Position numbers and translations under genes: made by a program
Assembly: GCF_018130695.1 (NCBI RefSeq)
Contig: NZ_JAFCJX010000012.1
Span: forward strand, 1 to 64,000
DNA from: Bradyrhizobium jicamae
GTDB taxonomy: Bacteria; Pseudomonadota; Alphaproteobacteria; Rhizobiales; Xanthobacteraceae
Length of the DNA: 64,000 nucleotides
Reading direction: 5' to 3'
The notes under the pieces: model-generated
What the model was told of the DNA's origin: nothing
Databases searched by the model: none
What the model saw: the letters and a program-made list of their open reading frames with translations, nothing else
In this document: positions 1-8,210 of the stretch, one piece after another
Layout of the letters: every line of letters begins with the position of its first letter
How positions within the stretch are numbered: the first letter of the stretch is position 1

Positions 1-92
1 CCGTTGGCTCTGACATCAAGGGGCGCCAACGCTCCTTGATGTCGAACGCCAAAACGAATTGGCTCTCAGGCTCTACGCAATGGCGGCCAGGA

Positions 93-770
93 TCAGGCGA
101 GCGCCCCGCGCTCGCGCAACATCGCCAGCACCGCATTCAAGTCCGGCAGCACCGCTGCGCACCTTGCGCGGCTCTCCTCCGTCGGTGGCGCCATGTCCGG
201 CACCATCAGCGTGATGGCGCCGGCGGCGTGGGCCGCGGCGACGCCGTGGTTGGAATCTTCCACGGCGACGCAGTCTTGCGGCGCGACGCCGAGATGGGCC
301 GCCGCCTTCAGGTAAAGTTCCGGGTCCGGCTTGCCATGCGTGACATCGTCGATCGTGAACAGCATGTCGAAACGTTTGCGGATGCCGGCGAGCGTGAGAT
401 GGCTTTCGGCGGTGCGGCGCGCCGACGACGTCACGATCGCCATCGGGCGATCCGCGGCGGCGAGGCCGTCGAGCAGATCCAGCGTTCCCGGCTTCAGCGG
501 CAGGCCGGCGCGGAACATCCGATCGCGGTTGGTCGCATAGGCCTGGCTGACGTCCGCGAGCGGAAAGTCCGCGCCGTAATGCTTGCGCAGCATGGCTTCG
601 CAGACCGGGCCGGGCAGGCCGACCATGGCGTGACAGATGGCGGCGGCATCGTCGCCGAAGCCGAAGCCGGTCAGCGCCGCGACCAGGCTGTCGAAGTAAA
701 CCTTTTCGGTGTCGAGCAGGGTGCCGTCCATGTCCAGCAGGACGGCGTCGACATTCCAGAGTGCTGTCAC
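93..770 (-). CDS. HAD-superfamily hydrolase (phosphatase/phosphoglucomutase-like)
   Basis: A 225-residue haloacid-dehalogenase-type hydrolase, probably acting on a small phosphorylated substrate in the cytoplasm. All four HAD motifs are visible: DMDGTLLDTE at residues 13-22 (nucleophile D13, general acid D15), VTSSA (motif II Ser/Thr), HGKPDPELY with the motif III Lys, and VEDSNHG for Mg2+ binding. A helical cap lies between motifs I and II, as in the beta-phosphoglucomutase/GS1-like subfamily. The start is taken as GTG at 770 because the reading frame upstream has no HAD similarity and because GTGA overlaps the stop of the CWC gene, which suggests translational coupling. The substrate cannot be deduced. 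Confidence 0.85.
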   Translation of the reverse strand: MTALWNVDAVLLDMDGTLLDTEKVYFDSLVAALTGFGFGDDAAAICHAMVGLPGPVCEAMLRKHYGADFPLADVSQAYATNRDRMFRAGLPLKPGTLDLLDGLAAADRPMAIVTSSARRTAESHLTLAGIRKRFDMLFTIDDVTHGKPDPELYLKAAAHLGVAPQDCVAVEDSNHGVAAAHAAGAITLMVPDMAPPTEESRARCAAVLPDLNAVLAMLRERGALA

Positions 771-973
771 GTCACGCTCACAGTTTTCTGTTGGTCGGCG
801 AGCGCGCGCAGACAGGCCGGGCACAGGCAGTCGCTGCCGTCGCTCGGCATCGGCACACGAAAATCCTCTTCCGCACACCAGCAGCCGCCTTGGGGATCGC
901 AGCCGAACTCCGTGCCGCAATTTACGCAGGCGAGGCGCCGCGCCGAGGAACTTCCTGTCCGATTTGTCATCAA
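767..973 (-). CDS. Small cysteine-rich CWC family protein
   Basis: A 68-residue protein with six cysteines in paired arrangement: CVNCG near residue 16, CDPQGGCWC near 25-33, and CLCPAC near 49-54. This pattern and the GGCWC core match the cysteine-rich CWC family, presumed zinc-binding small proteins of unknown function. Its stop codon overlaps the GTG start of the HAD hydrolase by four bases, so the two are probably co-translated. Two adjacent ATG codons could serve as start. The zinc-binding role is inferred only from cysteine spacing. Confidence 0.75.
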   Translation of the reverse strand: MMTNRTGSSSARRLACVNCGTEFGCDPQGGCWCAEEDFRVPMPSDGSDCLCPACLRALADQQKTVSVT

Positions 974-1093
974 AGCGGTTGAACTCGCTGGCGGATTTTA
1001 ATCCCGGGTTCATCGCGAACCCGGATATGATGTCTGGTGACTCATAATACTCGGGATTGCCTTGGTAAGGAAATCCCTGGGAACGGAAGCCTC

Positions 1094-2650
1094 ATGGCCC
1101 GCGATTCGCAAGCCGCCCTTGTTGCCCTCAATCGTTTCGGGTTCGGCGCGCGCGGCGGCGCGTCCGGCGATTTCGTCAATGCCGCTGCCGATCCGCGCGG
1201 CTTTGTGAAGGCCGAGTTGACGCGGCCGACCGGCGCGCTGCTCGAAGTGCCCGGTCTGCTGTCGACGGCGGCGCTCGGCAAGCAGGTGTTCGACTATCAG
1301 TTCGAGATCCAGCAGGCGCGTGCGGCGGCGAAAGCGTCGCAACCGGCGACGACCGAAACGCCGGCGCAGCCGCAGCAGCGGCGCAATCTCTCGCTCTCCA
1401 CCATCGCCAAGGAGATCACGGCCAGGGATCAGCCGACGCAGGCCGCGGACAATGCCAATGCCGCGATGACGCCGGCACAGATGCAGCCGCAAATCAATCC
1501 GGTGGCTGGTCCGCCAAAGCCGCCGCCGCAACCGCTCAACATCATCCAGAAGACGTTTCGCGCCGAGGCCTTGGCGCGGCTGCAGCGCGGCGTGGTCGCC
1601 GATTGCGGCTTCGTCGAACGGCTCGTCGTGTTCTGGTCCAACCACTTCTGCATCTCCGCCAACAAGGGCGCGCTGGCGCGGATGTGGGCGGGCTCGTTCG
1701 AGCGCGAGGCGATCCGGCCTCACGTGCTCGGCCGCTTCGCCGACATGCTGAAGGCGGTCGAGCAGCATCCGGCGATGCTGTTCTTCCTCGACAATCAGCA
1801 ATCGCTCGGTCCGGATTCGCGCGCCGGCATCAACCGCAACCGCGGCCTCAACGAGAATCTGGCGCGCGAGATCATGGAACTGCATACGCTCGGCGTCGGC
1901 GGCGGCTATTCGCAGGACGACGTGACCTCGCTGGCGCGCATTATCACGGGTTGGACCTATGCCGGCCGGCAGGGCCAGCTCGGCATACCAGGCACCTTCG
2001 TGTTCAACGCCAATGCACATCAGCCCGGCGCGCAGCGCGTGCTGGGCAAAGTCTATGAGGCGAACGGCGTCGCGCAGGGCGAGGCGGTCCTGGCTGACAT
2101 CGCGCGGCATCCGTCGACCGCGAAATTCATCGCCAGCAAATTTGCCCGCCATTTCGTCGCCGACGAGCCGCCGCCCGGGCTGGTCGCGAAGCTGCAGGAT
2201 GTCTTCGCGAAGACGGATGGCGACCTGAAGGCGCTCGCAACCGCGCTGGTCGATTCCGACGAGGCCTGGAAGGCGCCGCTGACGAAAATGCGTTCGCCTT
2301 ACGAATTCCTGGTCGCCTCCGGCCGGCTGCTGGCGCGCAATCCCGAGGATCCCGGCCGTTATCTCAACGGGCTCAACGTGCTCGGCCAGCCGCTGTGGTC
2401 GCCGTCCGGGCCGAACGGATTCCCCGACACCAATGCGGCGTGGGCCGCGCCTGAAGGTCTCAAGCTCAGGCTCGATATCGCGGCGCAGTTTGCCTCGACG
2501 CTCGCCGACCGGATCGATCCGCGCGATTTGCTGGAATTGATGGCGGCGGATGCGGCCTCGCCGGAGACGCGCCGCACCATCGAGCGTGCGGAGTCGCGGC
2601 AGCAGGCGCTGGCGCTGTTGCTGATGTCGCCGGAATTCCAGAGGAGATGA
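1094..2650 (+). CDS. DUF1800 domain-containing protein
   Basis: A 518-residue member of the DUF1800 family. Family hallmarks are the N-terminal ALNRFGFGARGG, the FWSNHF segment at about residue 180 and NENLAREIMELHTLGVG in the middle. A Pro/Ala/Gln-rich stretch (about residues 75-150) interrupts the N-terminal part. Its function is unknown; DUF1800 genes are very commonly followed by a DUF1501 gene, as here, and the pair is presumed to act on an extracytoplasmic substrate. The ATG at 1094 is preferred to an in-frame codon at 1037 because similarity starts at ARDSQAALVALNRFG. The stop TGA overlaps an ATG (2647) of the next gene, showing an operon. Confidence 0.88.
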   Translation: MARDSQAALVALNRFGFGARGGASGDFVNAAADPRGFVKAELTRPTGALLEVPGLLSTAALGKQVFDYQFEIQQARAAAKASQPATTETPAQPQQRRNLSLSTIAKEITARDQPTQAADNANAAMTPAQMQPQINPVAGPPKPPPQPLNIIQKTFRAEALARLQRGVVADCGFVERLVVFWSNHFCISANKGALARMWAGSFEREAIRPHVLGRFADMLKAVEQHPAMLFFLDNQQSLGPDSRAGINRNRGLNENLAREIMELHTLGVGGGYSQDDVTSLARIITGWTYAGRQGQLGIPGTFVFNANAHQPGAQRVLGKVYEANGVAQGEAVLADIARHPSTAKFIASKFARHFVADEPPPGLVAKLQDVFAKTDGDLKALATALVDSDEAWKAPLTKMRSPYEFLVASGRLLARNPEDPGRYLNGLNVLGQPLWSPSGPNGFPDTNAAWAAPEGLKLRLDIAAQFASTLADRIDPRDLLELMAADAASPETRRTIERAESRQQALALLLMSPEFQRR

Positions 2651-2652
2651 CG

Positions 2653-3876
2653 ATGGAATGCTGTGAGAGCGGGATGATGCAGGCGACGTCGCGGCGTGCG
2701 CTGCTGCTCGGCGGCGCCTCCTTTGCCGCCTGGGCTTATTTGCCGAAGTTCGCGCGCGCTGCCGATGGCCGCGATCCCAGGCTCGTCGTCGTGATCCTGC
2801 GTGGTGCGCTGGATGGTCTCGCCACCGTCGCGCCGATCGGCGATCCCGACTATGCCGGTTTGCACGGCTCGATCGCGCTGCGCGGCGATGGGCCGAATGC
2901 GGCGCCGATGCTCGACTCGTTCTTCGGCCTGCATCCGGCGATGCCGGAATTCGCGCGGATGTATCGCGCCAAACAGGCCGCGGTCGTTCATGCCGTCGCG
3001 ACGTCGTACCGCGACCGCTCGCATTTCGATGGCCAGGATGTGCTCGAAAGCGGCTTTCCGGGGCCGGGCCGGGTGCAATCCGGCTGGCTGAACCGCGCGC
3101 TGGAAGCCTTGCCGAAGGGCGATCGCGTGATGAGCGCGCTCGCGGTCGGGCCGACCACGCCGCTGGTGCTGCGCGGTGCCGCGCCGACCGTCGGCTGGGC
3201 GCCGGTCGCGCTGCCGCAGGCGGCCGATGACACCGCGATGCGCCTGATCGAACTCTACCAGCACCGCGATCCGGCGCTCGCGAGCGCGCTGACGCAGGGC
3301 TTGCAGCTGGAGAAGGCCGCGCAGGGCGACGACATGAAGCCGAAGCCGGGCACCAATGGCGCCGGCGCTATGCGGCTGGTGGCGCGCGGCGCCGCAAAGC
3401 TGATGGCGGCCGATGACGGCCCGCGGATCGGTGCGCTCGCCTTCGACGGCTGGGACACCCACGCCAATGAAGGCGGCCCGGTCGGCCGGCTTGCGCAACT
3501 GCTCGGCGGTCTCGACGGCGCGCTGGCGGAATTCGAGACCGGCCTCGGGCCACGCTGGCGCGACACCGTGATCGTGGTCGCCACCGAATTCGGCCGCACC
3601 GCGCGCATCAACGGCACCGACGGCACCGACCACGGCACCGGCACCATCGCATTGCTCGCCGGCGGCGCGGTGAAAGGCGGCCGCGTCATCTCGGACTGGC
3701 CGGGCCTCAAGCCAGCCAACCTCTACCAGGCCCGCGACCTCGCCCCGACCACCGACCTGCGCGCGGTGATGAAGGGCGTGCTGCACGACCAGTTCGGGTT
3801 GGCCGAGCGGGTGCTGGGAGAGACGGTGTTTCCCGATAGCGCGCCGGTGAAGCCGATGAAGGGGTTGTTTACTTAA
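2653..3876 (+). CDS. DUF1501 domain-containing secreted protein (Tat signal)
   Basis: A protein of about 407 residues belonging to DUF1501, a family related to the alkaline-phosphatase/sulfatase fold. The N-terminus carries a twin-arginine-like signal (SRRALLLGGASFAAWAYL followed by ARA), so export through Tat is likely. Family motifs include VVVILRGALDGLATVAPIGD, FDGWDTHAN, VVATEFGRTARING and TDHGTGT, the last three contributing presumptive metal ligands. GAGGAG at 2641-2646 fits the ATG at 2653; the ATG at 2647, overlapping the DUF1800 stop as ATGA, is an alternative. It is the downstream partner of the DUF1800 gene. Biochemical activity is not established. Confidence 0.88.
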   Translation: MECCESGMMQATSRRALLLGGASFAAWAYLPKFARAADGRDPRLVVVILRGALDGLATVAPIGDPDYAGLHGSIALRGDGPNAAPMLDSFFGLHPAMPEFARMYRAKQAAVVHAVATSYRDRSHFDGQDVLESGFPGPGRVQSGWLNRALEALPKGDRVMSALAVGPTTPLVLRGAAPTVGWAPVALPQAADDTAMRLIELYQHRDPALASALTQGLQLEKAAQGDDMKPKPGTNGAGAMRLVARGAAKLMAADDGPRIGALAFDGWDTHANEGGPVGRLAQLLGGLDGALAEFETGLGPRWRDTVIVVATEFGRTARINGTDGTDHGTGTIALLAGGAVKGGRVISDWPGLKPANLYQARDLAPTTDLRAVMKGVLHDQFGLAERVLGETVFPDSAPVKPMKGLFT

Positions 3877-3940
3877 CCTCTCCCCGCTCTTCTGCGGGGA
3901 GAGGTCGGATCGCATCATAGATGCGATCCGGGTGAGGGGC
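3877..3940. repeat. Dispersed palindromic repeat, family A
   Basis: A stem-loop beginning one base after the DUF1501 stop: CCTCTCCCCGC, a short loop, GCGGGGAGAGG, then a second hairpin around GGATCGCATC/GATGCGATCC, ending in GGGTGAGGGGC. The same unit recurs at many intergenic sites in this window. It could also act as a transcription or mRNA-processing barrier after the operon. Confidence 0.85.
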
Positions 3941-4289
3941 ATGGCAATGCGCGGCCGCAGGGAAAAGCCTATCCGACTCGCGAGAAAGCTTCGCGTCCAT
4001 CAAACGGATGCGGAAACTGTGTTGTGGAATCGCATCCGCAATCGCCAAATCGGGCCATAAGTTTGCGCGCCAGGTGCCGATCGGAAATTACATTTGTGAT
4101 TTCGTCTGCCGCGAGAAACAGATGGTGATTGAAGTCGACGGCGGACAGCATGCCGAGTCAGCCGCCGATGCCATCCGTGATCGCTATCTGGTCGACGAGG
4201 GATACCGCGTGCTTCGCTTCTGGAACAATGATGTGTTGGGCAACATCGAAGGGGTGTTGCTTACAATTCAGGCTGAACTTGGCGGATAG
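3941..4289 (+). pseudogene. Frameshifted DUF559 (Vsr-like endonuclease fold) gene
   Basis: Two reading frames together give one DUF559 protein of about 115 residues. From ATG 3941 (or 3947) the first frame reads ...IRLARKLRVHQTDAETVLWNRIRNRQIG and then hits TAA at 4058. The family sequence continues one base later in another frame as HKFARQVPIGNYICDFVCRE, through VIEVDGGQHA (catalytic-type acidic residues) to 4289. An extra C in the CGGGCC run near 4052-4056 explains the break. DUF559 proteins share a fold with very-short-patch-repair endonucleases; they often sit alone between repeats. Either a true pseudogene or a base-calling error. An intact alternative using only ATG 4008 would lack the correct N-terminus. 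Confidence 0.8.
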
Positions 4290-4290
4290 A

Positions 4291-4332
4291 GCCCCTCACC
4301 CCACCCTCTCCCCGTGAAGAACGGGGAGAGGG
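4291..4332. repeat. Dispersed palindromic repeat, family A (opposite orientation)
   Basis: GCCCCTCACCCCACCC followed by CTCTCCCCGT, loop, ACGGGGAGAG. This is the inverted-orientation partner of the unit at 3877-3940; the two bracket the DUF559 pseudogene. Confidence 0.8.
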
Positions 4333-4360
4333 AGTGAGAGAGCCGGCTCGCCTCACAGCG

Positions 4361-5302
4361 TCAGCCCTTCGTGATCTTGTCGATCTCCGCCATCTCCTCC
4401 GCGGAAAGCTTCCAGTTGATCGCCTTCACGTTCTGCTCGACCTGCTCGACACGCGTGGCACCGGCGATCACGCTCGACACTTGCGGGCGTGCGGCGAGCC
4501 AGGAGAAGGCGAGCTCCAGCATGGTGTGGCCGCGCTCTCTTGCGAAGGCCTGCAGCTTCTCGACGATGTCCTCGTTACGCGGCGTGACGTAACGGTCCTT
4601 CAGCGCAGGCGCCTTCGCAAAGCGCGTGTCGGCGGGAGCTGCAGCGCCGCGCTGGTATTTGCCGGTCAGAAGTCCGCTGGCGAGCGGGAAGAACGGCAGC
4701 AGGCCGAGATTGTATTCCTTGGCGGCCGGCAGCAGGTCCTTCTCGATGTCGCGGACCACCAGGCTGTATTCGTCCTGGCAGGAGACGAATCGGCTGACAT
4801 TCATCGCGCGCGCGACGTATTCGGCTTCCGCGATGCGCCAGGCCGGGAAGTTGGAATTGCCGAGGTAGCGGACCTTGCCCTGGCGCACGAGATCGTCGAG
4901 CGCGCGCAAGGTCTCGTCGATCGGCGTCAAGGAATCGTAATCGTGCTGCTGGTAGAGATCGATGTAATCGGTCTTCAGCCGCGTCAGGCTCGCTTCGACC
5001 GCGCTCATGATGTAGCGGCGCGAGGCGCCCTGCTTGGTGCCGTCGGTCGCCATCGGCTTGGAGTATTTCGTCGCCAGCACGATGTCCTTGCGGCGGTCGC
5101 CGAGCACTTCGCCGAGCACCGTCTCCGAGCCGCCCATGCCGGCATAGATGTCGGCGGTGTCGAACAGGGTGATGCCGAGGTCGATCGCCTTGTGGATCAC
5201 CTTGCGCGAGGTTTCCAGATCGGTGCGCTGGCCGAAATTGTTGCAGCCGATGCCGACGGCAGACACGCGCAGGCCGGAGCCACCGAGATTACGGATTTCC
5301 AT
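4361..5302 (-). CDS. Aldo/keto reductase
   Basis: A 313-residue NADPH-dependent oxidoreductase of the aldo-keto reductase superfamily, probably cytoplasmic. The complete catalytic tetrad is visible: D48 and Y53 in DTADIYAGMGGSE, K79 in LATKYSK and H120 in LYQQHD. The C-terminal cofactor-binding part includes SWLAARPQVSSVIAGATRVEQV, typical of the family. It looks closest to the YajO/Tas-like or AKR11-13 type reductases. It stands alone on the minus strand between a family A repeat and a gene-free stretch, so the physiological aldehyde or ketone substrate cannot be inferred. Confidence 0.9.
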   Translation of the reverse strand: MEIRNLGGSGLRVSAVGIGCNNFGQRTDLETSRKVIHKAIDLGITLFDTADIYAGMGGSETVLGEVLGDRRKDIVLATKYSKPMATDGTKQGASRRYIMSAVEASLTRLKTDYIDLYQQHDYDSLTPIDETLRALDDLVRQGKVRYLGNSNFPAWRIAEAEYVARAMNVSRFVSCQDEYSLVVRDIEKDLLPAAKEYNLGLLPFFPLASGLLTGKYQRGAAAPADTRFAKAPALKDRYVTPRNEDIVEKLQAFARERGHTMLELAFSWLAARPQVSSVIAGATRVEQVEQNVKAINWKLSAEEMAEIDKITKG

Positions 5303-5431
5303 GAGACACCTGTGGGAAGAGCGAGGGCGCGCATTGTGGCGCGCGAGGCTTTGCCCGGCAAGGTGCCGACCTACCGCGCGCGACGCATGGCCCTGTCACA
5401 AAAAAGAGGTGCAGCAGGAAGGGAGATGCCA

Positions 5432-5477
5432 GAAAAAAAGCGGTCCCGGTCAGACGCGGCGACTGACAGGGACCGCT
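5432..5477 (-). terminator. Rho-independent terminator on the minus strand
   Basis: Read on the minus strand: AGCGGTCCC-TG-TCAG, loop, CTGA-CC-GGGACCGCT followed directly by a run of seven T. The position, about 100 bases downstream of the GNAT stop at 5579, makes it the terminator of that gene. Confidence 0.8.
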
Positions 5478-5578
5478 CGGGGCGCCAGATCTGAGACGGG
5501 GGGCCTGATCTTACGCAGGGCACAGGCTAGCTGCGCTTTGTAACGGGGCGGTGACATCCGGAAATTGTCCACAGGCGG

Positions 5579-6040
5579 TCAGAATATCCTGCGGTAGACC
5601 ACAAACCCCGACTTCTCCGCGACCTTGTCGTAGAGCTGCATTGCGGTGTGGTTGGTCTCGTGCGTCTGCCAGTAGACCCGCGGCGATCCAGCGAGTTTTG
5701 CCTGCGCATAGACGCCGTTGATCAATGCGCGGCCGACGCCCTTGCCGCGCGCCTCCGCGCTGGTGAAGAGATCCTGCAGATAGCAGCTCGGCTCGATTGC
5801 GGTGGTCGAGCGGTGGAAGAGGTAATGCGTCAGGCCGAGCAGCTTGCCGTCCTGGTCGGCGACCAGCGCGTGCACGGGCTCGTAGGCATCGAAGAAGCGC
5901 TGCCATGTCATCGCCGTGATCGCAGGCGCGAGCGCGGTCGCACCGGAGCGGCCGTAGAAGGCGTTGTAGCCGTCCCACAGCGGCAGCCACTGCGCATAGT
6001 CATCGCGGGTGACGGAGCGGATGGTGACATCGCCGGGCAT
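5579..6040 (-). CDS. GNAT family N-acetyltransferase
   Basis: A 153-residue acetyl-CoA-dependent N-acetyltransferase. It starts with TIRSVTRDDYAQW (beta1-alpha1), has the acetyl-CoA pyrophosphate loop EARGKGVGRALI in the middle, and ends with a typical THETNHTAMQLYDKVAEKSGF segment. The start at 6040 is chosen because the minus strand carries AAGGAA a suitable distance upstream; the longer frame to 6103 has no family similarity. It is monocistronic, with a strong terminator downstream. The acceptor (small amine, peptide or protein) is unknown. Confidence 0.88.
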   Translation of the reverse strand: MPGDVTIRSVTRDDYAQWLPLWDGYNAFYGRSGATALAPAITAMTWQRFFDAYEPVHALVADQDGKLLGLTHYLFHRSTTAIEPSCYLQDLFTSAEARGKGVGRALINGVYAQAKLAGSPRVYWQTHETNHTAMQLYDKVAEKSGFVVYRRIF

Positions 6041-6115
6041 GGTGATTCCTTCGATCGGAATGAGACGTTGCCCATTCCTATCGTCGCGATGACGCGGGAT
6101 CAATTGTGGTGCGTG

Positions 6116-6931
6116 TCACTCCGCGGCGGGCAGATGCCGCACGAAGTTTCGGTCCGCGCCGCCGCGCAGCGAGCGGAAGTAATCGGCCCTGGCGGGATCG
6201 TCGGTGTGGCGGACGAGGTCGGTCACCGGCGTATAGCTCAGCATGCGCCCGCCGTCCGGCAGCGCGGTGCAGGAGAAGCGCAGCACCTGGCCGTCGGCGA
6301 GGTTGATGTTGATCGGGGTGGAATCGCCGGCGCGCATCATCGCGGTGCGCTCGGCGATGAAGGCCGAGAGCTCCTCCTCGGGCAACTCATAGGCGCCGGT
6401 GTCGCGGCCGTGATACATCAGCGCGATGAAGGGCGGCTTGGAATCGGCCTGCGCATCCGAGAGCGCGAAGGTGTCGCGGAAGGCGCGGTTGATGAATTCG
6501 GCGCGGGTGTCGGAATCCAGCAGCACGATGCCGATGTCGACCTGGTCGAGCGCGGAGGCCAGCCGCGCCGCGGTCGCGTGATTTTCCTGCTCGGCGGCGA
6601 AGGCCTCGATCCATTTTCGCCGCAGCAGCCCGGTGATCCCGGCGGTGCCGGCCGCGGTCGCCGCCAGCATCAGCATCCGCGCGATGTCGGAGGTGTCGTA
6701 ACCGGGCACGGCGCGGTGGTCGAGGAAGAACAGCGCCGAGGAGACCACGGCGATCACGGCGCAGATCAGGCCGGAGGCGACGCCGCTGATCGAGCTTGCA
6801 AGTGCTACGATGCAGACGAACAGCGGCGCGGGATTGGGCACAGGGACGACGAAGCGGTCGATCACGAACGCCGCCAGCGCGGTGAACGCCGTCAGAGCTG
6901 GACCTGAAATTGCACGCCAGTCGAACCGCAT
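6116..6931 (-). CDS. Membrane PAS-domain protein without kinase domain
   Basis: A protein of about 271 residues with three or four hydrophobic N-terminal segments (ALTAFTALAAFVIDRFVV, PLFVCIVALASSISGVAS, ICAVIAVVSSALFFL, and a weaker one near MLMLAATAAGTAGITG), resembling the DUF4118/MASE-like sensor modules, then a PAS domain (ALDQVDIGIVLLDSDTRAEF, FINRAFRDTFAL) of the PAS_7 type. No histidine kinase, GGDEF or output domain follows; the protein ends after the PAS core. ATG 6931 is preferred to an upstream GTG (6958). It may be a sensory adaptor or a truncated sensor; the ligand is unknown. Confidence 0.7.
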   Translation of the reverse strand: MRFDWRAISGPALTAFTALAAFVIDRFVVPVPNPAPLFVCIVALASSISGVASGLICAVIAVVSSALFFLDHRAVPGYDTSDIARMLMLAATAAGTAGITGLLRRKWIEAFAAEQENHATAARLASALDQVDIGIVLLDSDTRAEFINRAFRDTFALSDAQADSKPPFIALMYHGRDTGAYELPEEELSAFIAERTAMMRAGDSTPININLADGQVLRFSCTALPDGGRMLSYTPVTDLVRHTDDPARADYFRSLRGGADRNFVRHLPAAE

Positions 6932-7143
6932 CTTCGTTCTCGTTTTGCTTCCTCCCACCCATTAAGGCCGCAGTCTGACGACTGGATTGCAACGCTGCCG
7001 AGATTTGTGCGAGATGCGTTAAAGCCGCCTTTCACGGCCAGGCCAAGCTTTCGTGATCTTCACATCAAATGATATTCAAAGGTCGCCGGAACCTGGTTCC
7101 GTCCTTGCGCATTAGGCGCGGGACCGTTTCCAAGAGGATGTCG

Positions 7144-7500
7144 ATGCCCACCTTTATTTCCCCTTCGCTGCTGCCAGTTCTGATGCTGTTCGCCTCCAAC
7201 GTGTTCATGACGTTTGCCTGGTACGGGCATCTCAAGTTCAAGGACCATTCGCTGCCGCTGGTGATCCTGATCAGCTGGGGCATCGCCTTCTTCGAATACT
7301 GGCTGGCGGTGCCGGCCAATCGCTGGGGCAGCGCGGTCTATTCGGCGGCGCAGCTCAAGACCATGCAGGAGGTGATCACGCTGGTCGTGTTCGCCGCCTT
7401 CTCGGTGCTATATCTGAAGGAGCCGCTCGGCTGGAATCACGCGCTCGGCTTCGCCTTCATCGCCGCCGGCGCGTTCCTGATCTTCCACAAGTTCGGCTAA
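7144..7500 (+). CDS. DMT-type small membrane protein, DUF486 family
   Basis: A 118-residue inner-membrane protein with four predicted helices (PVLMLFASNVFMTFAWYGHL; PLVILISWGIAFFEYWLAV; VITLVVFAAFSVLYL; ALGFAFIAAGAFLIFH). Sequence and length match DUF486, a half-size relative of drug/metabolite transporters. AAGAGG at 7132-7137 fits ATG 7144; ATG 7138 is an alternative in frame. Transport substrate unknown. A dispersed repeat starts just after the stop. Confidence 0.85.
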   Translation: MPTFISPSLLPVLMLFASNVFMTFAWYGHLKFKDHSLPLVILISWGIAFFEYWLAVPANRWGSAVYSAAQLKTMQEVITLVVFAAFSVLYLKEPLGWNHALGFAFIAAGAFLIFHKFG

Positions 7501-7626
7501 AGCGCGATGAGATTAGGTTGAATCGTCATCGCGCTTTAGCTCTTTGTTTGAGCATGATCTCCGCGCAAACGCCTTCGGCGTTTGTCGCGAGGGAAAACCG
7601 CTTCACACTTTTCCGGATCATGCTCT
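7501..7626. repeat. Dispersed repeat, family F (double hairpin)
   Basis: AAAGCGCGATGAGATT...AATCGTCATCGCGCTTT forms one hairpin, and GAGCATGATC...GATCATGCTC brackets a longer one containing GCAAACGCCTTCGGCGTTTG. The GATCATGC/CCGGAAAA portion recurs at 41315-41366. It lies between convergent genes. Confidence 0.7.
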
Positions 7627-7640
7627 AGGCGCGACCGGGA

Positions 7641-8138
7641 TCAGGCGCGCGTGATCGCCTGGTAGTGCGCGAGCAGGCTCTTGCCGGAATCGTAGATGAT
7701 GTTGGCGATGCGGTAGTCGTCGTCCTGGTTGATCACATGCACCAGCAGCCGGTGCTGCTCGCCGCGATGCTTGATCCTGACTGCGATGGTCGCGGGACCG
7801 GTGTCCTCGCCGCTCGCGAGCGTGACCTTGCCGATCGTGACCTCGGTGCCGGGCAGCACGCCATAGCCGAACAGGGCGTTGAGGATCGGTCCGTCCGGCA
7901 GGGTCGTCGGGGTTTGCCTGCGTGCCGTCATCAGGCGGCGCAGGCCGCTCGAGAAGGTCGCGTTGAAATCCTCCTCGGACATCGGCGTCTTCTCGGCCTG
8001 TAGCCGCGCCTGCTTCTGGTAGAGCGCCTCAACGAATTCGCGGGCGGTCTGGGTGCCGCATTCGGCGCGGCCGGGGCGTGCGGAGCCGAGCAGCGCGGCG
8101 GCGCCTGACAGGGCGAACAGGAAATGACGACGGTTCAT
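7641..8138 (-). CDS. Exported DUF3828-like protein
   Basis: A 165-residue protein with a clear signal peptide (MNRRHFLFALSGAAALLGSARPGRA) that includes an RR pair, so Sec or Tat export is possible. The mature part (REFVEALYQKQAR, FNATFSSGLRRLM, LLVHVINQDDDYRIANIIYD) resembles DUF3828 periplasmic proteins. The start at 8138 is set by the signal peptide. Function is unknown. It is the last of three small minus-strand genes with membrane or export signals (8211-8345 and 8410-8586 lie upstream). Confidence 0.7.
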   Translation of the reverse strand: MNRRHFLFALSGAAALLGSARPGRAECGTQTAREFVEALYQKQARLQAEKTPMSEEDFNATFSSGLRRLMTARRQTPTTLPDGPILNALFGYGVLPGTEVTIGKVTLASGEDTGPATIAVRIKHRGEQHRLLVHVINQDDDYRIANIIYDSGKSLLAHYQAITRA

Positions 8139-8210
8139 GGTTTGGCGTGCCGGTTCGAAGGGATGACCAAGGCTTGGTCGCTCGCCGCCGCCCACGCGTT
8201 CATGAAAGGG

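Noticed and set aside
2359..3942. A 527-codon minus-strand frame
   Set aside because: Shadow of the DUF1800 and DUF1501 genes; no domain seen.
4008..4289. An intact 93-residue DUF559 protein starting at ATG 4008
   Set aside because: The first 16 residues (MRKLCCGIASAIAKSG) do not fit the family, whereas the correct N-terminus is present one frame over.
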